A DNA stretch of 64,000 nucleotides from Planctomycetota bacterium (lineage in GTDB: Bacteria > Planctomycetota > UBA1135 > GCA-002686595). The notes under the pieces were generated by a model that was given only the letters and a program-made list of their open reading frames with translations, made no database searches and had not been told where the DNA came from. Position numbers and translations under genes: made by a program. Within the stretch, counting starts at the first letter, position 1; the number at the start of each line of letters is the position of its first letter. Location of the stretch: contig JACKHT010000012.1 in the NCBI GenBank assembly GCA_020638855.1, positions 12,092-76,091 of the forward strand. The letters are read 5' to 3'. Positions 27,970 through 37,514 of the stretch are shown one piece after another.

Positions 27970-28494
27970 TTAGGCTTCTTTGCGTTGCTCCAGCTCGGCG
28001 AGCTGGTCCCGCAGGCCTGCGGCCGCCTCAAATTCTTCTTTGTGGATGGCTTGGTCGAGCCGTGCTTTGAGCTGGTTGATCTGCTCCATGCGGTCCCTCT
28101 CGTAGGAGTTCGCAATTCCGGGGACCCGCCCAACGTGGCTCGTGGCGCCGTGGATGCGCTCCAGCATGGTCTCCAGGTCCTGCGAGAAGACCTCGTAGCA
28201 TTTGGGGCAGCCGACCCGGCCTTTCTTGCGCAACTCCAGCTGCGTGGTGCCGCAATGGGGGCAAGCCAAGACGGAGGTTTTGATCTCCACCTTCGCGGTG
28301 AGGTTCATGAGCTGCCACAACTTGGCGCTGGCTTTGGCTCCGGCCCCGGCAAACGGCAAGTCCTGGCGCTGGGCGCACGCCTCACACAAATGCTTGATCA
28401 GGATCTTGTTCTTGGGTCCCCCAAAGCCATCCCATTGCTCCACCTCGGTGACATGCACGTTGCTTTGGTTGACTTGACAGAACTGGCACTTCAT
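27970..28494 (-). CDS. mcsA: McsA-like UVR-domain zinc protein
   Basis: 174 residues with four CxxC pairs (CQFC, CEAC, CPHC, CPKC), arranged as the two zinc-binding modules of McsA, and a C-terminal UVR motif (LKARLDQAIHKEEFEAAAGLRDQLAELE). McsA activates the arginine kinase McsB and helps ClpC regulation in Firmicutes. mcsB is not adjacent; the neighbour upstream is murD, so McsA may act here on ClpC without the kinase. Confidence 0.85.
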   Translation of the reverse strand: MKCQFCQVNQSNVHVTEVEQWDGFGGPKNKILIKHLCEACAQRQDLPFAGAGAKASAKLWQLMNLTAKVEIKTSVLACPHCGTTQLELRKKGRVGCPKCYEVFSQDLETMLERIHGATSHVGRVPGIANSYERDRMEQINQLKARLDQAIHKEEFEAAAGLRDQLAELEQRKEA

Positions 28495-28540
28495 GGATCG
28501 TGAGAGACGGAGGACGGTGAGCGCTACTTCATCCTATAGA

Positions 28541-28644
28541 GATTTCATAGGGGCCCAAGGGCCTGGGATTCCATAGTGGCCCTAAGGCTTGGGATTCCAT
28601 AGTGGCCCGAGGGCCTAGGATTCTATAGGGGCCCCAGGGCCTGG
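28541..28644. repeat. Four tandem 26-bp repeats after murD
   Basis: Units start at 28541, 28567, 28593 and 28619, each of 26 bp and of the form GATTCCATAGTGGCCC-AGGGCCTGG with a few substitutions. A partial unit (GATC) runs into the murD stop at 28647, and a degenerate piece precedes 28541. Each unit contains a GGCCC/GGGCC inverted pair, so the RNA could fold as serial hairpins between murD and mcsA. Confidence 0.85.
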
Positions 28645-28646
28645 GA

Positions 28647-30065
28647 TCAATCGCCCAGGTTGGTAGATCGCGTGGCCTGGGCCAGGTCCTCGACCCCGCG
28701 TACAAACTCAAGCGCACGGGCCTGGAAGTTTGGGTAGGCGTCGAAACTCGCACAGGCGGGCGAGAAGAGCAAGGTTTGGCCCGCATGGCATGCTTGCCAA
28801 GCCGCCGCGAGGGCGGAGGCCAGATCCCTGTGGGGCAGGAATTCGAGCCCTTCGCTGGCGAAAACGCTGGCCAAATCGCTGGCCGCTGCCCCAAAAACGT
28901 GCACATGGTCACCCCGGCGGGCCAGCGCACGTGCCAGTTCGGCATAGGCCAGCCCCGCTTTGGCTTGCCCGCCTAGCAGCACCACGGCCCCCGCGGGCAT
29001 GGCTTCCAGTCCCGCCAGGGTGGACTCGGGCGTGGTGGATACCCCGTTGTCAAAGACCACACGCTCTCCCGGCAAGTCCAGGCGCTGCAGCCGGTGGGGC
29101 AGTCCCCGCAACGCGGGCAAGCGTTGGGCCGCTACTTCCGCAGGCATTCCGGACTCCATGGCCATCCCCAGTGCGAGCAACACGTTGTCTCGCTGGAAAT
29201 CCCCGGGCAGGTGCCAGGGTGAAGGACACGCAAGGTGACTCCCATCGATCACGAACCCGCGCGCATCCCAATGGCATGGGCTGCTGGGGCCATAGGCTGT
29301 CCAGCGCAGGTCTGGGCGCAGTTCCGAGCGCCAGCGAGCAAAGGGGGCCTCGTTGTAGGCAGCCTCGGGCAGCCAGGCGCAGGCACCCTGGCGCGCCAAC
29401 CCGAACAGTCGCGCCTTGGCCGATAGGTAGCCGAACATGTCCCCATGGCGCTCCAAGTGGTCGGGCGCCAAGGCGGTCAGCCCGACCGTCCGAGCTTTGG
29501 CAGGCAATGCGTCCAGGTCGAGCGCTTCGAGCTGATACGAAGAGATCTCCACCACGCAGGTGGATTCGGGATGCCAGGCAGCGGGCACATCCAACAGGGG
29601 CCGGCCCAGATTGCCACCTAGGAACACCGGACGGGTCCAGCCCTTGAGCAGCTGGTGCAGGAACGTCACCGTGCTGCTCTTGCCGTGGGTTCCGCTGACC
29701 ATCAAGAGCGAAGCCTGGGTCCCATGCAGGAAGAGCTCCATCTCCGAGGTGACGCGAGCCCTCGCTGCCCGGGCCGCTCGCAAGAGCGGGTTGGCCGGTG
29801 AGACCGCAGGATTCGCTACGACGATATCAGCCCCGGCAAAGTCTGCTTCGCGGTGTTCCCCGAGCACGTATTCGATCGGCCAATCGGCCAAGGCGGCGCA
29901 CGATGCGCTCAATTGCGCGGCGGGGCGCAGGTCGGTCACGCACACCCGAGCGCCGTGCCGGGCCAAGTAGCTGGCCGCGGCGACACCTCCACCAAATTGC
30001 CCCAATCCCATGACGACCACCCGCATTCCGGCCAGGTCGGATCCGAGAGGTAGCGGGTCGCTCAT
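28647..30065 (-). CDS. murD: UDP-MurNAc-L-alanine:D-glutamate ligase MurD
   Basis: 472 residues. Adds D-glutamate to the peptidoglycan precursor in the cytoplasm. N-terminal Rossmann GLGQFGGGVA, ATP-binding SGTHGKSST at 124-132 (GTHGKS in place of the usual GTNGKS), and the RMelpH-equivalent LRGLPHRLQRL with VVFDNGVSTTPEST. The neighbours are not the rest of a dcw cluster. It overlaps the PEGA gene upstream by 4 nt. Confidence 0.9.
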   Translation of the reverse strand: MSDPLPLGSDLAGMRVVVMGLGQFGGGVAAASYLARHGARVCVTDLRPAAQLSASCAALADWPIEYVLGEHREADFAGADIVVANPAVSPANPLLRAARAARARVTSEMELFLHGTQASLLMVSGTHGKSSTVTFLHQLLKGWTRPVFLGGNLGRPLLDVPAAWHPESTCVVEISSYQLEALDLDALPAKARTVGLTALAPDHLERHGDMFGYLSAKARLFGLARQGACAWLPEAAYNEAPFARWRSELRPDLRWTAYGPSSPCHWDARGFVIDGSHLACPSPWHLPGDFQRDNVLLALGMAMESGMPAEVAAQRLPALRGLPHRLQRLDLPGERVVFDNGVSTTPESTLAGLEAMPAGAVVLLGGQAKAGLAYAELARALARRGDHVHVFGAAASDLASVFASEGLEFLPHRDLASALAAAWQACHAGQTLLFSPACASFDAYPNFQARALEFVRGVEDLAQATRSTNLGD

Positions 30066-30604
30066 GGCTTGTCCGCAGTCGCTGGGTCGGGTTCGACCGG
30101 AGCTTCCGGATCGGGCTGGGCCGGCTCGACGATCGGTTCCCCCGTCGGGATTTGGCCGGGAAGGCCTTCGCGCAGGGCCTCCGCCCGCTTGACGAAACTT
30201 CCCAAGGTCTCCAGGACGCGTTCGCCATCGTCGGGCAGCAAGACCACGTTCACTTCCTTCTTGTAACGCAAGCCCAAGGGCAGCAGCACCTCGGTGATCA
30301 CGTCGATCGGAAAGGTGGCGTGCCAGGGTGTCTTGAGGTGCAGCGGCTCGGAATAGGTTTGGTAGCCCGGCAGGTACAGCGACAGCCGACGCCGCCCAAA
30401 GTTCTCGAACTCGTAGGCCAAAGGGGTGGTGCCAATCACGTCCTCATCGAGCCGTACGAGGGCTCCACTCGGCTCGGAGGTCACTTGCAACAGCCGTTGC
30501 CCACCGCAGGAAGCCGCCAAAACGGCCGCAACGACCGCGAAGGAGACATGGTGCCATACAAGCCAGCGGTGGGGGCGGGTGCCGATCGGCAGGGTCGCGT
30601 CCAT
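30062..30604 (-). CDS. PEGA-domain lipoprotein
   Basis: 180 residues from ATG 30604 (GTG 30613 is a possible earlier start). A hydrophobic segment ends at a lipobox LAASC, so the mature protein is probably lipid-anchored at Cys about 33. A PEGA domain follows (LLQVTSEPSGALVRLDEDVIGTTP, then the YLPGYQTYSEP strand pair). The Glu/Pro/Asp-rich C-terminus is disordered. Overlaps murD as ATGA. Confidence 0.75.
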   Translation of the reverse strand: MDATLPIGTRPHRWLVWHHVSFAVVAAVLAASCGGQRLLQVTSEPSGALVRLDEDVIGTTPLAYEFENFGRRRLSLYLPGYQTYSEPLHLKTPWHATFPIDVITEVLLPLGLRYKKEVNVVLLPDDGERVLETLGSFVKRAEALREGLPGQIPTGEPIVEPAQPDPEAPVEPDPATADKP

Positions 30605-30649
30605 GGTTTCCACAGGGGCCCCCGAGGGGGGGCGGGAGGCTAGGCTCGG

Positions 30650-30739
<90 letters not shown>

Positions 30740-30889
30740 TTCGAGGGGCGGAAGATACTCCCCGGCGGGGCGCGCCACAAGTGCTAAGCGACCCGCCAAG
30801 CCTCATTTCCGAGGCCGGGCGAGGGGTTTGGGGAGTCGGCAGGGTCCGAATCCGAACTTTTTGCCTTTATGGGGTCTTAGGACAATAAA

Positions 30890-32923
30890 ATGGGACGCTT
30901 AACCGTATGCCGCTTGGCATCCCCGATGGCTTCGAAATCCACTCCACCCCACAACCCTTACGCCCGCTCGATCACCCGCTCGGCCTTGGCGCACGCGGGT
31001 TTCCAGCTTTGGCTGCTCAACATCTTGGTGGGCACCCTGGTGGGGTCCTTGTGGTTGTTCCGCTTGCCGGAGGGGCTTTCGTTTTGGGTCCGGCTCTACG
31101 TGCCCGTGGCGTTGATCTCGAGCATCGCGATCCTGGGGATCCTGCCGGCCATTCCGCTTGGGCTGATCCACCGCTTTGTCCAACGGCCGTTGTGGGTCGG
31201 GATTTTGCAGAGTTTGACCGGGGCGGTCTTCCTGGGGCTCCTGTACACCGACACGGTGGTATACCGCTTGCTGCGTTACCACTTCAACGGGGCGATCCTC
31301 AACGTGGCCTTCACCCCGGGTTCGGGCGATGCGGTCTATCTGGGCAGCGAGGTGTGGATCACCGCGACCGTGGCGATTTCCGTCCTGACCTTGCTCCAGT
31401 TCCTGTTCTGGCGCTGGCGCCTACGGCGGATCATCGAGCGCGAAGGGCTGGGCCTGAAGCAAACCCTGTTGTTGCGGCCCTACGTGCTGTGCCTAGCGGT
31501 GTTCCTGCCCTTGATCACGATCGACAAGTCGCTGTACGCCATGGCGAGCATCAGCGGGGACCGCGAGCTGTTGTACGCTTCGCGTCCCTTGCCGGGACCC
31601 AAGCCGCGGCTGGGCTACCTCATCGATGCGTTGCGCGAGGGACGCCAGGACATCCATGGTTTGCTGGCGACGGCTTCGTTGGGCGGGGAATCAGGGCAAG
31701 CGTTTACCTACCCCAAAGAGCGTCCCGAGATTCCGGCCGATGGTCACCGCCCCAACATCCTGATGGTCGTGCTCGACTCGTGGCGCCGCGATGCGTTCAA
31801 CGAAGAATTGACCCCGCTGTTGGCGGCCCGAGCCCAGAAAGGGCGTGTGTTCCGCGATCACAAGAGCGGCGGCAACGGGACGCGCTTTGGGTTGTTCACG
31901 ATGCTCTATGGTTTGCACGGATCCTATTGGTTCCGCGCGCTTGAAAACGGAACCACGCCGGTTCTGATCGACACCCTCCAGGAGCAGGACTATGACATCC
32001 GGGTGCTTTCCGCGGCCTCGATGAACTTCCCCGAGTTCCTCCAGACGGCTTGGGCGGGCCTCGATCGCGAACAAGTGGTGGATCAATTCCTGCGTGCCGA
32101 CGGCAAAGAAGTCTCTCGCCGTTCGGACGTCAAGGACCGCTTGGTTGCAGACGCCTTCGCCGAATGGATGGAAGAGCGCGAGCAGAACCACGACACGCGG
32201 CCCTATTTCTGCTTCGTGCTGCTCGATTCACCCCATCAGCCCTACTTCAATCCCGGCGGACCGTTCAAGCCTGCCCTCAAGGATGGGCTCAAGTACATCG
32301 ACCTGGGCAGCACCACCGAAGAGCCGGCTTTGAGCGTCATGCGCGAACAGGTCAGCAACACCTACAAGAACTGCGTGCTCTACGCCGATGGGGTCGCCGA
32401 TTCGATCTTGGCCGAGGCCGAACGCGCGGACGCATCCCGCAAGGGTCCCGGGACGGTGGTGATGGTGACCGGCGACCATGGCGAGGAGTTCTACGAGAAC
32501 GGCTATTGGGGTCATACGTCGAACTACACCCCCGAGCAGATCAACGTGCCGCTGATCCTCTACGGACCGGGCATCGAACCCGGGCAAGAAATGCGCCCCA
32601 CCAGCCACTTGGACGTTTCCGGCAGTTTGCTCGAGCTCTTGGGGGCCGACCGAACCCAGCGGGGGGGCTATACCCAGGGTGAGAGCTTGTTTGCCCCTGT
32701 CCCCCAGAACCGAGCCCGGGTCGTGGCGGGCTTTGCCGATGTGGGCCTGATTACCGAGGAAGGGATCTTCATGCTGCCCGCCCAGGCAGGCGAGGATGAG
32801 CCCTGGGTGTTCGATGATCACTGGCAGCCCATGCCCGAGATGGACGCTCGCTTCACCCGCGAACAGGAGCGGCTGATCGACCTCGTCCAGGAATGTCAGG
32901 AGTTCCTCGAGCCCTTACCGTAG
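30890..32923 (+). CDS. YejM/PbgA-like inner-membrane sulfatase-fold protein
   Basis: 677 residues. Five N-terminal membrane helices (about 38-60, 66-95, 100-125, 155-180, 195-215) of the DUF3413 type precede a periplasmic sulfatase/alkaline-phosphatase fold domain (290-640) with VVLDSWRRDAF, the nucleophile-region GGNGTRFGLFTMLYG, and GDHGEEFYE...GHTSNYTPEQINVPL. In Gammaproteobacteria this family controls lipopolysaccharide synthesis. Start ATG 30890 has AGGA 7 nt upstream; the second ATG at 30926 lacks one. Confidence 0.85.
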   Translation: MGRLTVCRLASPMASKSTPPHNPYARSITRSALAHAGFQLWLLNILVGTLVGSLWLFRLPEGLSFWVRLYVPVALISSIAILGILPAIPLGLIHRFVQRPLWVGILQSLTGAVFLGLLYTDTVVYRLLRYHFNGAILNVAFTPGSGDAVYLGSEVWITATVAISVLTLLQFLFWRWRLRRIIEREGLGLKQTLLLRPYVLCLAVFLPLITIDKSLYAMASISGDRELLYASRPLPGPKPRLGYLIDALREGRQDIHGLLATASLGGESGQAFTYPKERPEIPADGHRPNILMVVLDSWRRDAFNEELTPLLAARAQKGRVFRDHKSGGNGTRFGLFTMLYGLHGSYWFRALENGTTPVLIDTLQEQDYDIRVLSAASMNFPEFLQTAWAGLDREQVVDQFLRADGKEVSRRSDVKDRLVADAFAEWMEEREQNHDTRPYFCFVLLDSPHQPYFNPGGPFKPALKDGLKYIDLGSTTEEPALSVMREQVSNTYKNCVLYADGVADSILAEAERADASRKGPGTVVMVTGDHGEEFYENGYWGHTSNYTPEQINVPLILYGPGIEPGQEMRPTSHLDVSGSLLELLGADRTQRGGYTQGESLFAPVPQNRARVVAGFADVGLITEEGIFMLPAQAGEDEPWVFDDHWQPMPEMDARFTREQERLIDLVQECQEFLEPLP

Positions 32924-33066
32924 CCCTTTCGACCCCCAAGCGGACTTTTGCCGGCCCCTTGCGTACGAGATGGGTTCTTGGTCGGCTTTTTTCGAAATCC
33001 TAACCAATCTAGGGGCTACTGGGTCGTTACAGGGGCGGGCCCCCCTTCCTTCCAGCATCCCACCAT

Positions 33067-33096
33067 TTTCTTCCATGCGACTTTCTTCCATGCGAC
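33067..33096 (+). repeat. 15-bp tandem duplication containing the start codon
   Basis: TTTCTTCCATGCGAC occurs at 33067-33081 and again at 33082-33096 without a mismatch. Each copy contains an in-frame ATG (33075 and 33090), so the gene has two identical start contexts. Confidence 0.9.
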
Positions 33097-34631
33097 GATT
33101 CGTCCCCCATCTTGCGCTACTCGCCCTTTCCCTCGGGTCCCTCACCGCGGCTCCGGCTGTCGGCGCAGAGCTCGACTACGAGGCCCTGGCCAAGGCCGCG
33201 CTCGAGCGGCATGGTCAGGCGGATTCCATGCCGGAGACCTTCACCTTCGACGACTTCGCCAAGCAGGGGTTCGTGCACTTGGAGGTGGGGCTCTTTGACC
33301 TGTACATGGAGCAGGATGCCTTTGCCAACGGTACCGATGCCAAGCGCTTCTTGAACGTGGCAGCCAGTCTTGCCGTCATGCAAGCTGCCTGGCTGAACTG
33401 GGTCGATCCGGTGGGCGCGGAGATCCAAACCCAACGCAAGGTCGCCTTGGATCTCGCCAGCGAACTCGGCAAGGCCCAAGTCGGTACGGCGCTCTCCGCG
33501 CTTTCCAAGCTACAAGCCACGGCCGGTGACGGGGTCCTCACCGAAACCGTCGATCTAGCACCGCTCTTGGGCATCAAAGCCGAGAAGCTTCCTGGCTTCC
33601 GAGATCTCGCGCAGTACCTGCAGGTCTCGGGGGGGCTCGGACTGGAACGGACGGCCCGGCGCGAGCCGATGATCCTGTACCCCAGCCGTGAGCGCTACGT
33701 GGAAGTCATCGCGTTGGCGGGTTGGGCCAGGCCCGAGGCACGCGCTTCCATGTGGAGCCCGAACGTGTACACGTGGACGAACTTCTACGTCAACGATTGG
33801 CGTTTCCTGGCCATGGCGTTCTCGCCCGCCAACCCGACCGACTCGACCTACAAGCAGAGCAACGCCATGGAGAATCGCATCCCCACTGGCTTGGAACAGC
33901 AGATCTGTCAGTTGGCGGGGGTCGGCTTGTTGGACAACTACTTTGGCGGCCGAATTCCTCCCGGGGTCGCGGGGGGCTTGTCGCTCAACTTGGTCGTAGA
34001 CATCTTCGGTGAGTGCAACACGCGCGTCGACGGGGACCTGCGCGAACGGCGCAAGGAAGCGCGCGAAATGTTCGTACCGGGTGGACAGTCCGAAGGCGGG
34101 GTGTTGCCCCCGGACCTAGCGGACAGCCGTTGGCGCGATACCCATGGCAAAGACCACTTTATCGGTGTGCTAAAAAACGCCCAGAAGGAAGGTCGCGACA
34201 AGGTCAACAAGCGCGAAGCCAAGGACAAGGTGCGCTACTTCCTGTTGCGCGCGGACGATGAAGTCACCTCAGCGGTTCTGGAAGGCCCGATCCTGGGTAG
34301 GCAGGGCAACCAATTGGCCAAGATCGGTAAGGAGTTCTACGGGGACCGGCTCGAGTTTGCTCGCTGCTATTCCAGTTGCTTCCTCTATTGGCTGCGCGAA
34401 AAGGGCGGCGGCAAGAAACCGGTGGAGTCCCAAGCGCAATTCTCGGGGCTGCTGCGAGCATTGGCCACGACCGATGGACTCCAAGCGGGTGGGATCGTCG
34501 AAGCCGACCCCAGCGAGACCTTCGAAAAGATCTTTGCCGAGCACTACGGCATGCCGCTCAGCGATCCCAGCCTCGATGCGAAGTCCTCGCTGGAGGGGGG
34601 CTTCCTGAACTGGTTGCCCAAGGCTCGCTAG
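33075..34631 (+). CDS. Secreted protein of unknown function
   Basis: 518 residues from ATG 33075. A Sec signal peptide (basic RR, hydrophobic LALLALSLG, cleavage after AVGA near residue 30) is followed by a mostly helical soluble region with no Cys until the C-terminal third. No catalytic motif is evident. Blocks such as ANPTDSTYKQSNAMENRIPTGLE and GVGLLDNYFGGRIPPGVAGGL look conserved, but I do not recognise the family. Probably periplasmic or secreted. Confidence 0.6.
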   Translation: MRLSSMRRFVPHLALLALSLGSLTAAPAVGAELDYEALAKAALERHGQADSMPETFTFDDFAKQGFVHLEVGLFDLYMEQDAFANGTDAKRFLNVAASLAVMQAAWLNWVDPVGAEIQTQRKVALDLASELGKAQVGTALSALSKLQATAGDGVLTETVDLAPLLGIKAEKLPGFRDLAQYLQVSGGLGLERTARREPMILYPSRERYVEVIALAGWARPEARASMWSPNVYTWTNFYVNDWRFLAMAFSPANPTDSTYKQSNAMENRIPTGLEQQICQLAGVGLLDNYFGGRIPPGVAGGLSLNLVVDIFGECNTRVDGDLRERRKEAREMFVPGGQSEGGVLPPDLADSRWRDTHGKDHFIGVLKNAQKEGRDKVNKREAKDKVRYFLLRADDEVTSAVLEGPILGRQGNQLAKIGKEFYGDRLEFARCYSSCFLYWLREKGGGKKPVESQAQFSGLLRALATTDGLQAGGIVEADPSETFEKIFAEHYGMPLSDPSLDAKSSLEGGFLNWLPKAR

Positions 34632-34763
34632 GTATTCCGGGGGGCGGGTCCAGGTCGGGCAGCCCCAGCCCTTCACCCAGCAACCAGGTCTGGAAGGCGG
34701 TCCCCGGGGTCCCTATGCTCTGGACCGGCTCCCAAGGCTTGGCATAGGGAAGGGGCCGCTTCC

Positions 34764-37514
34764 ATGGCTCGCACCTTCCTCGACTGGGAACCCAAACCCC
34801 TCGACCGCGCCGCTCAAGCGTTGGTTGAGGCGATCGAAGCCCAGCCGGGTGCCTGGTGGTACGTGTTGCCCGGCAAGCGCGCCGTCCGCCAATTCGAAGA
34901 GGCGTTGGTGCGTCACTTGCCCGCGCACTTGGAGCCCCCGCGCGGCGTGTCCCAGGGAGCTTGGCTCGAAGCCTTGCGCCCGAGCAACCAACCCGTCATC
35001 GACCGCCGCGAGGCGATCCACGCTTGGGCTGCAGTCTTGCGTGGGCTCACATCGAAGGAGTGTTTGTTGGCCTTGGGCCGGGAGGCTCCTGCACCCGATG
35101 CGGCTGGCGCTTGGTGGTCGCTAGGCCAGCGGGCGCGCGATTTGCACGCCGAATTGTGCCAGGCCGATCTCGGATTTTCGGATTTGGCGCTCGCCTTGCC
35201 GGGCCAAGCCAAGCGCTGGGGCCTTTGGCAAACCCTGCGCGATCGCTACGTGCAGAGCCTTCAAGATGCTGGCATCGTCGATGGCATGGAGCTCGGCCGC
35301 AGTCCACTGGTTGGGCCCGAGGTCCGATTGGCGTGGATCTTCGTTCCGACCGCCACGGTCGTCGAACGCAAGGCCTTGGCGGCCATGGCCGACCGTGTTC
35401 ATAGCTGGGTCTTGGCACCGGCCTCGCACGCCGACCGGTTCGACGCCTTCGGTTTGCTTCTTCCGGAGGCGTGGTCGACCGAGACCCTGCCCTTGTCGCT
35501 CGATCGATGGCACGTGGAGCGGGGCCCCAAGCAACAGGTCGATCGGGTCTTGGCGCTCTTGCGCGAATGGTCCACGGTTCCGCGCGCAGGCTCGCCCTTG
35601 GCGGCCAGCGACATCCAGCTGGGGACTCCCGACAGCGAATTGAAACCGCATCTCGTACGCGGGTTGGAACGGGTGGGGTTGCAGGCACGCGATGCTGCGG
35701 GTCGTGCCTTGGCGCAGAGCTCGGCAGCCTTGCTCGTTTCGGCCCTAGCCAAGGTTTTGCCGGACTTTCGCTTTCAGGATGTGGCGCGTTTGTTCCGCCA
35801 TCCCGACTTGGAGCCGGTTTTGAGCGCCGCCGTCCCGGGCCAGGATTTGGCCGCCTGCTTGGATGAGCACCATCGCCGGCACCTGCCCTTGCATCTGCGT
35901 GACGTCGCACCCAGCGATTCGAAACTTACTCGCTGGCTCGCGGTGTTGCGCGAACAGCTGGGTGGGTTGGCCGAGCCGGGCGAAAAACCCCTGGGCGAGT
36001 GGGTTTCCGCGATCCGTACCTTCTTGGGTTGGGTCTACGGATCCAGGCGGTTTGCCCCGCACTTGGAGGAGCAACGCGCGAGTCAGGCCACTTTGGAGGA
36101 GTTTTCTAGGGTCCTCAGCCATTGGAACTCGGCCGCCTCTCCGTGGTTGCCGCAGGTGCATGCCGAACACGCGCTGGGGCTTCTCGTGGGGGAATTAGCG
36201 GGTCGCAACCTGCCACCGCTGGGCAGCGGGGAGGAGAACGAAACGCTTGAGATGCTGGGCTGGCGCGAGCTCTTGTGGGATGACGCTCCGGCCTTGATTT
36301 TGACCGGTTTCCACGAGGGCGCTCTGCCCGAGGCCTACCCAGAAGACGTGCTCTTGCCCCCGGCTGCCCGGCGTGCGCTGGGTTTGGCGGACGCACAAGC
36401 ACGTATGGTGCGCGATTTGTACCTGCTCCGTTGCTTGCTCGGGGTTCGCGAAGTGTGCCACCTGGTCTCGGGCCGAATCTCGGAGGCAGGGGATCCTTTG
36501 CGCCCTTCGCGGCTTGCGTTCTTCGTGCCCGAGGATCAGGTGCCCAGCGCCATGCAGCACGCTTTGGGTTCGGATGTCACGCACCACGGGGAAGCGATGG
36601 GCGAATTGGAGTCCAGCGAGCCACGGCGTCTCCCTCGGCTGGCCCGCATGCCCCAGCTGACGCGGATTTCGGTGACGGACTTCCAAAGTTATCTCGCCTC
36701 GCCCTACCTGTATTCGTTGCAGCGATTGCTGAAGCTGGAGACCGAAGACGATCGCGATCGCGAACTCGATGCGCGCGGATTCGGCAATCTGTTGCACGGG
36801 GTCATGGAGGACTTCGGCAACTCCGAAGGCCGTCACTCGACCGACGCGGGGGAAATCCAAGCGGCGCTCGAAGGCTTCCTCGACCGCCGTGTCGCCCGCC
36901 AGTTCGGCCAGGCCGCGTTGCCTGCCGTCCAACTCCAGATCCATGGCCTCAAGCGCCGCATCGCCTGGGTGGCTCAAACCCAAGCCAAGCGAGCGCAAGA
37001 GGGGTGGCGCATTGTGGAAGTCGAGTGGAAGGCTCCCGATCCGGGGCCGCGCTTCGAAGTTGGCGGTCGGAGCGTCGAGCTGGTTGGCCGCATCGACCGG
37101 ATCGATCATCATCCGCTGCACGGCTATGCGATCCTCGACTACAAGACCGGCGACAAACGCAAGGACCCCGAGCGCGAGCATCGCAAAGGGCGCTCGGAGC
37201 CCAAGGAGTGGGTCAACCTACAGCTCCCGCTGTACACCTTCCTGGCGCAGTCGTTGACCCAAGGAATCGACGTCCAAGTGGGCTACTTCAGCGTGGGGGG
37301 AACCCCCGAAGCGGTTCAGATCCAAACGGTGAACTGGTCCGCCGAAGTCCTGCAAAGCGCGTGGGCCCGGGCCACCGAGATTGTGGCTGCGATCCAAGCG
37401 GGCGCGTTCGAGCACAACCCGCGCGCCCGCGTGTACGAACCACAGTTTGAGGCGATCGTCGGGTCGTCGTTGGCGATGGAGTCCGAGGATGGGAGCGAGG
37501 AGGAAGAAGCGTGA
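34764..37514 (+). CDS. addB: AddB-like nuclease subunit
   Basis: 916 residues, shorter than B. subtilis AddB (1166). Inactivated UvrD-type helicase sequences fill the N-terminal 650 residues. A PD-(D/E)XK nuclease domain of RecB type is at 775-796 (GRIDRID...ILDYKTG). The C-terminal cysteines of the AddB Fe-S staple are absent. With AddA it should form the double-strand-break-resecting helicase-nuclease. Its TGA overlaps the GTG of addA. Confidence 0.8.
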   Translation: MARTFLDWEPKPLDRAAQALVEAIEAQPGAWWYVLPGKRAVRQFEEALVRHLPAHLEPPRGVSQGAWLEALRPSNQPVIDRREAIHAWAAVLRGLTSKECLLALGREAPAPDAAGAWWSLGQRARDLHAELCQADLGFSDLALALPGQAKRWGLWQTLRDRYVQSLQDAGIVDGMELGRSPLVGPEVRLAWIFVPTATVVERKALAAMADRVHSWVLAPASHADRFDAFGLLLPEAWSTETLPLSLDRWHVERGPKQQVDRVLALLREWSTVPRAGSPLAASDIQLGTPDSELKPHLVRGLERVGLQARDAAGRALAQSSAALLVSALAKVLPDFRFQDVARLFRHPDLEPVLSAAVPGQDLAACLDEHHRRHLPLHLRDVAPSDSKLTRWLAVLREQLGGLAEPGEKPLGEWVSAIRTFLGWVYGSRRFAPHLEEQRASQATLEEFSRVLSHWNSAASPWLPQVHAEHALGLLVGELAGRNLPPLGSGEENETLEMLGWRELLWDDAPALILTGFHEGALPEAYPEDVLLPPAARRALGLADAQARMVRDLYLLRCLLGVREVCHLVSGRISEAGDPLRPSRLAFFVPEDQVPSAMQHALGSDVTHHGEAMGELESSEPRRLPRLARMPQLTRISVTDFQSYLASPYLYSLQRLLKLETEDDRDRELDARGFGNLLHGVMEDFGNSEGRHSTDAGEIQAALEGFLDRRVARQFGQAALPAVQLQIHGLKRRIAWVAQTQAKRAQEGWRIVEVEWKAPDPGPRFEVGGRSVELVGRIDRIDHHPLHGYAILDYKTGDKRKDPEREHRKGRSEPKEWVNLQLPLYTFLAQSLTQGIDVQVGYFSVGGTPEAVQIQTVNWSAEVLQSAWARATEIVAAIQAGAFEHNPRARVYEPQFEAIVGSSLAMESEDGSEEEEA

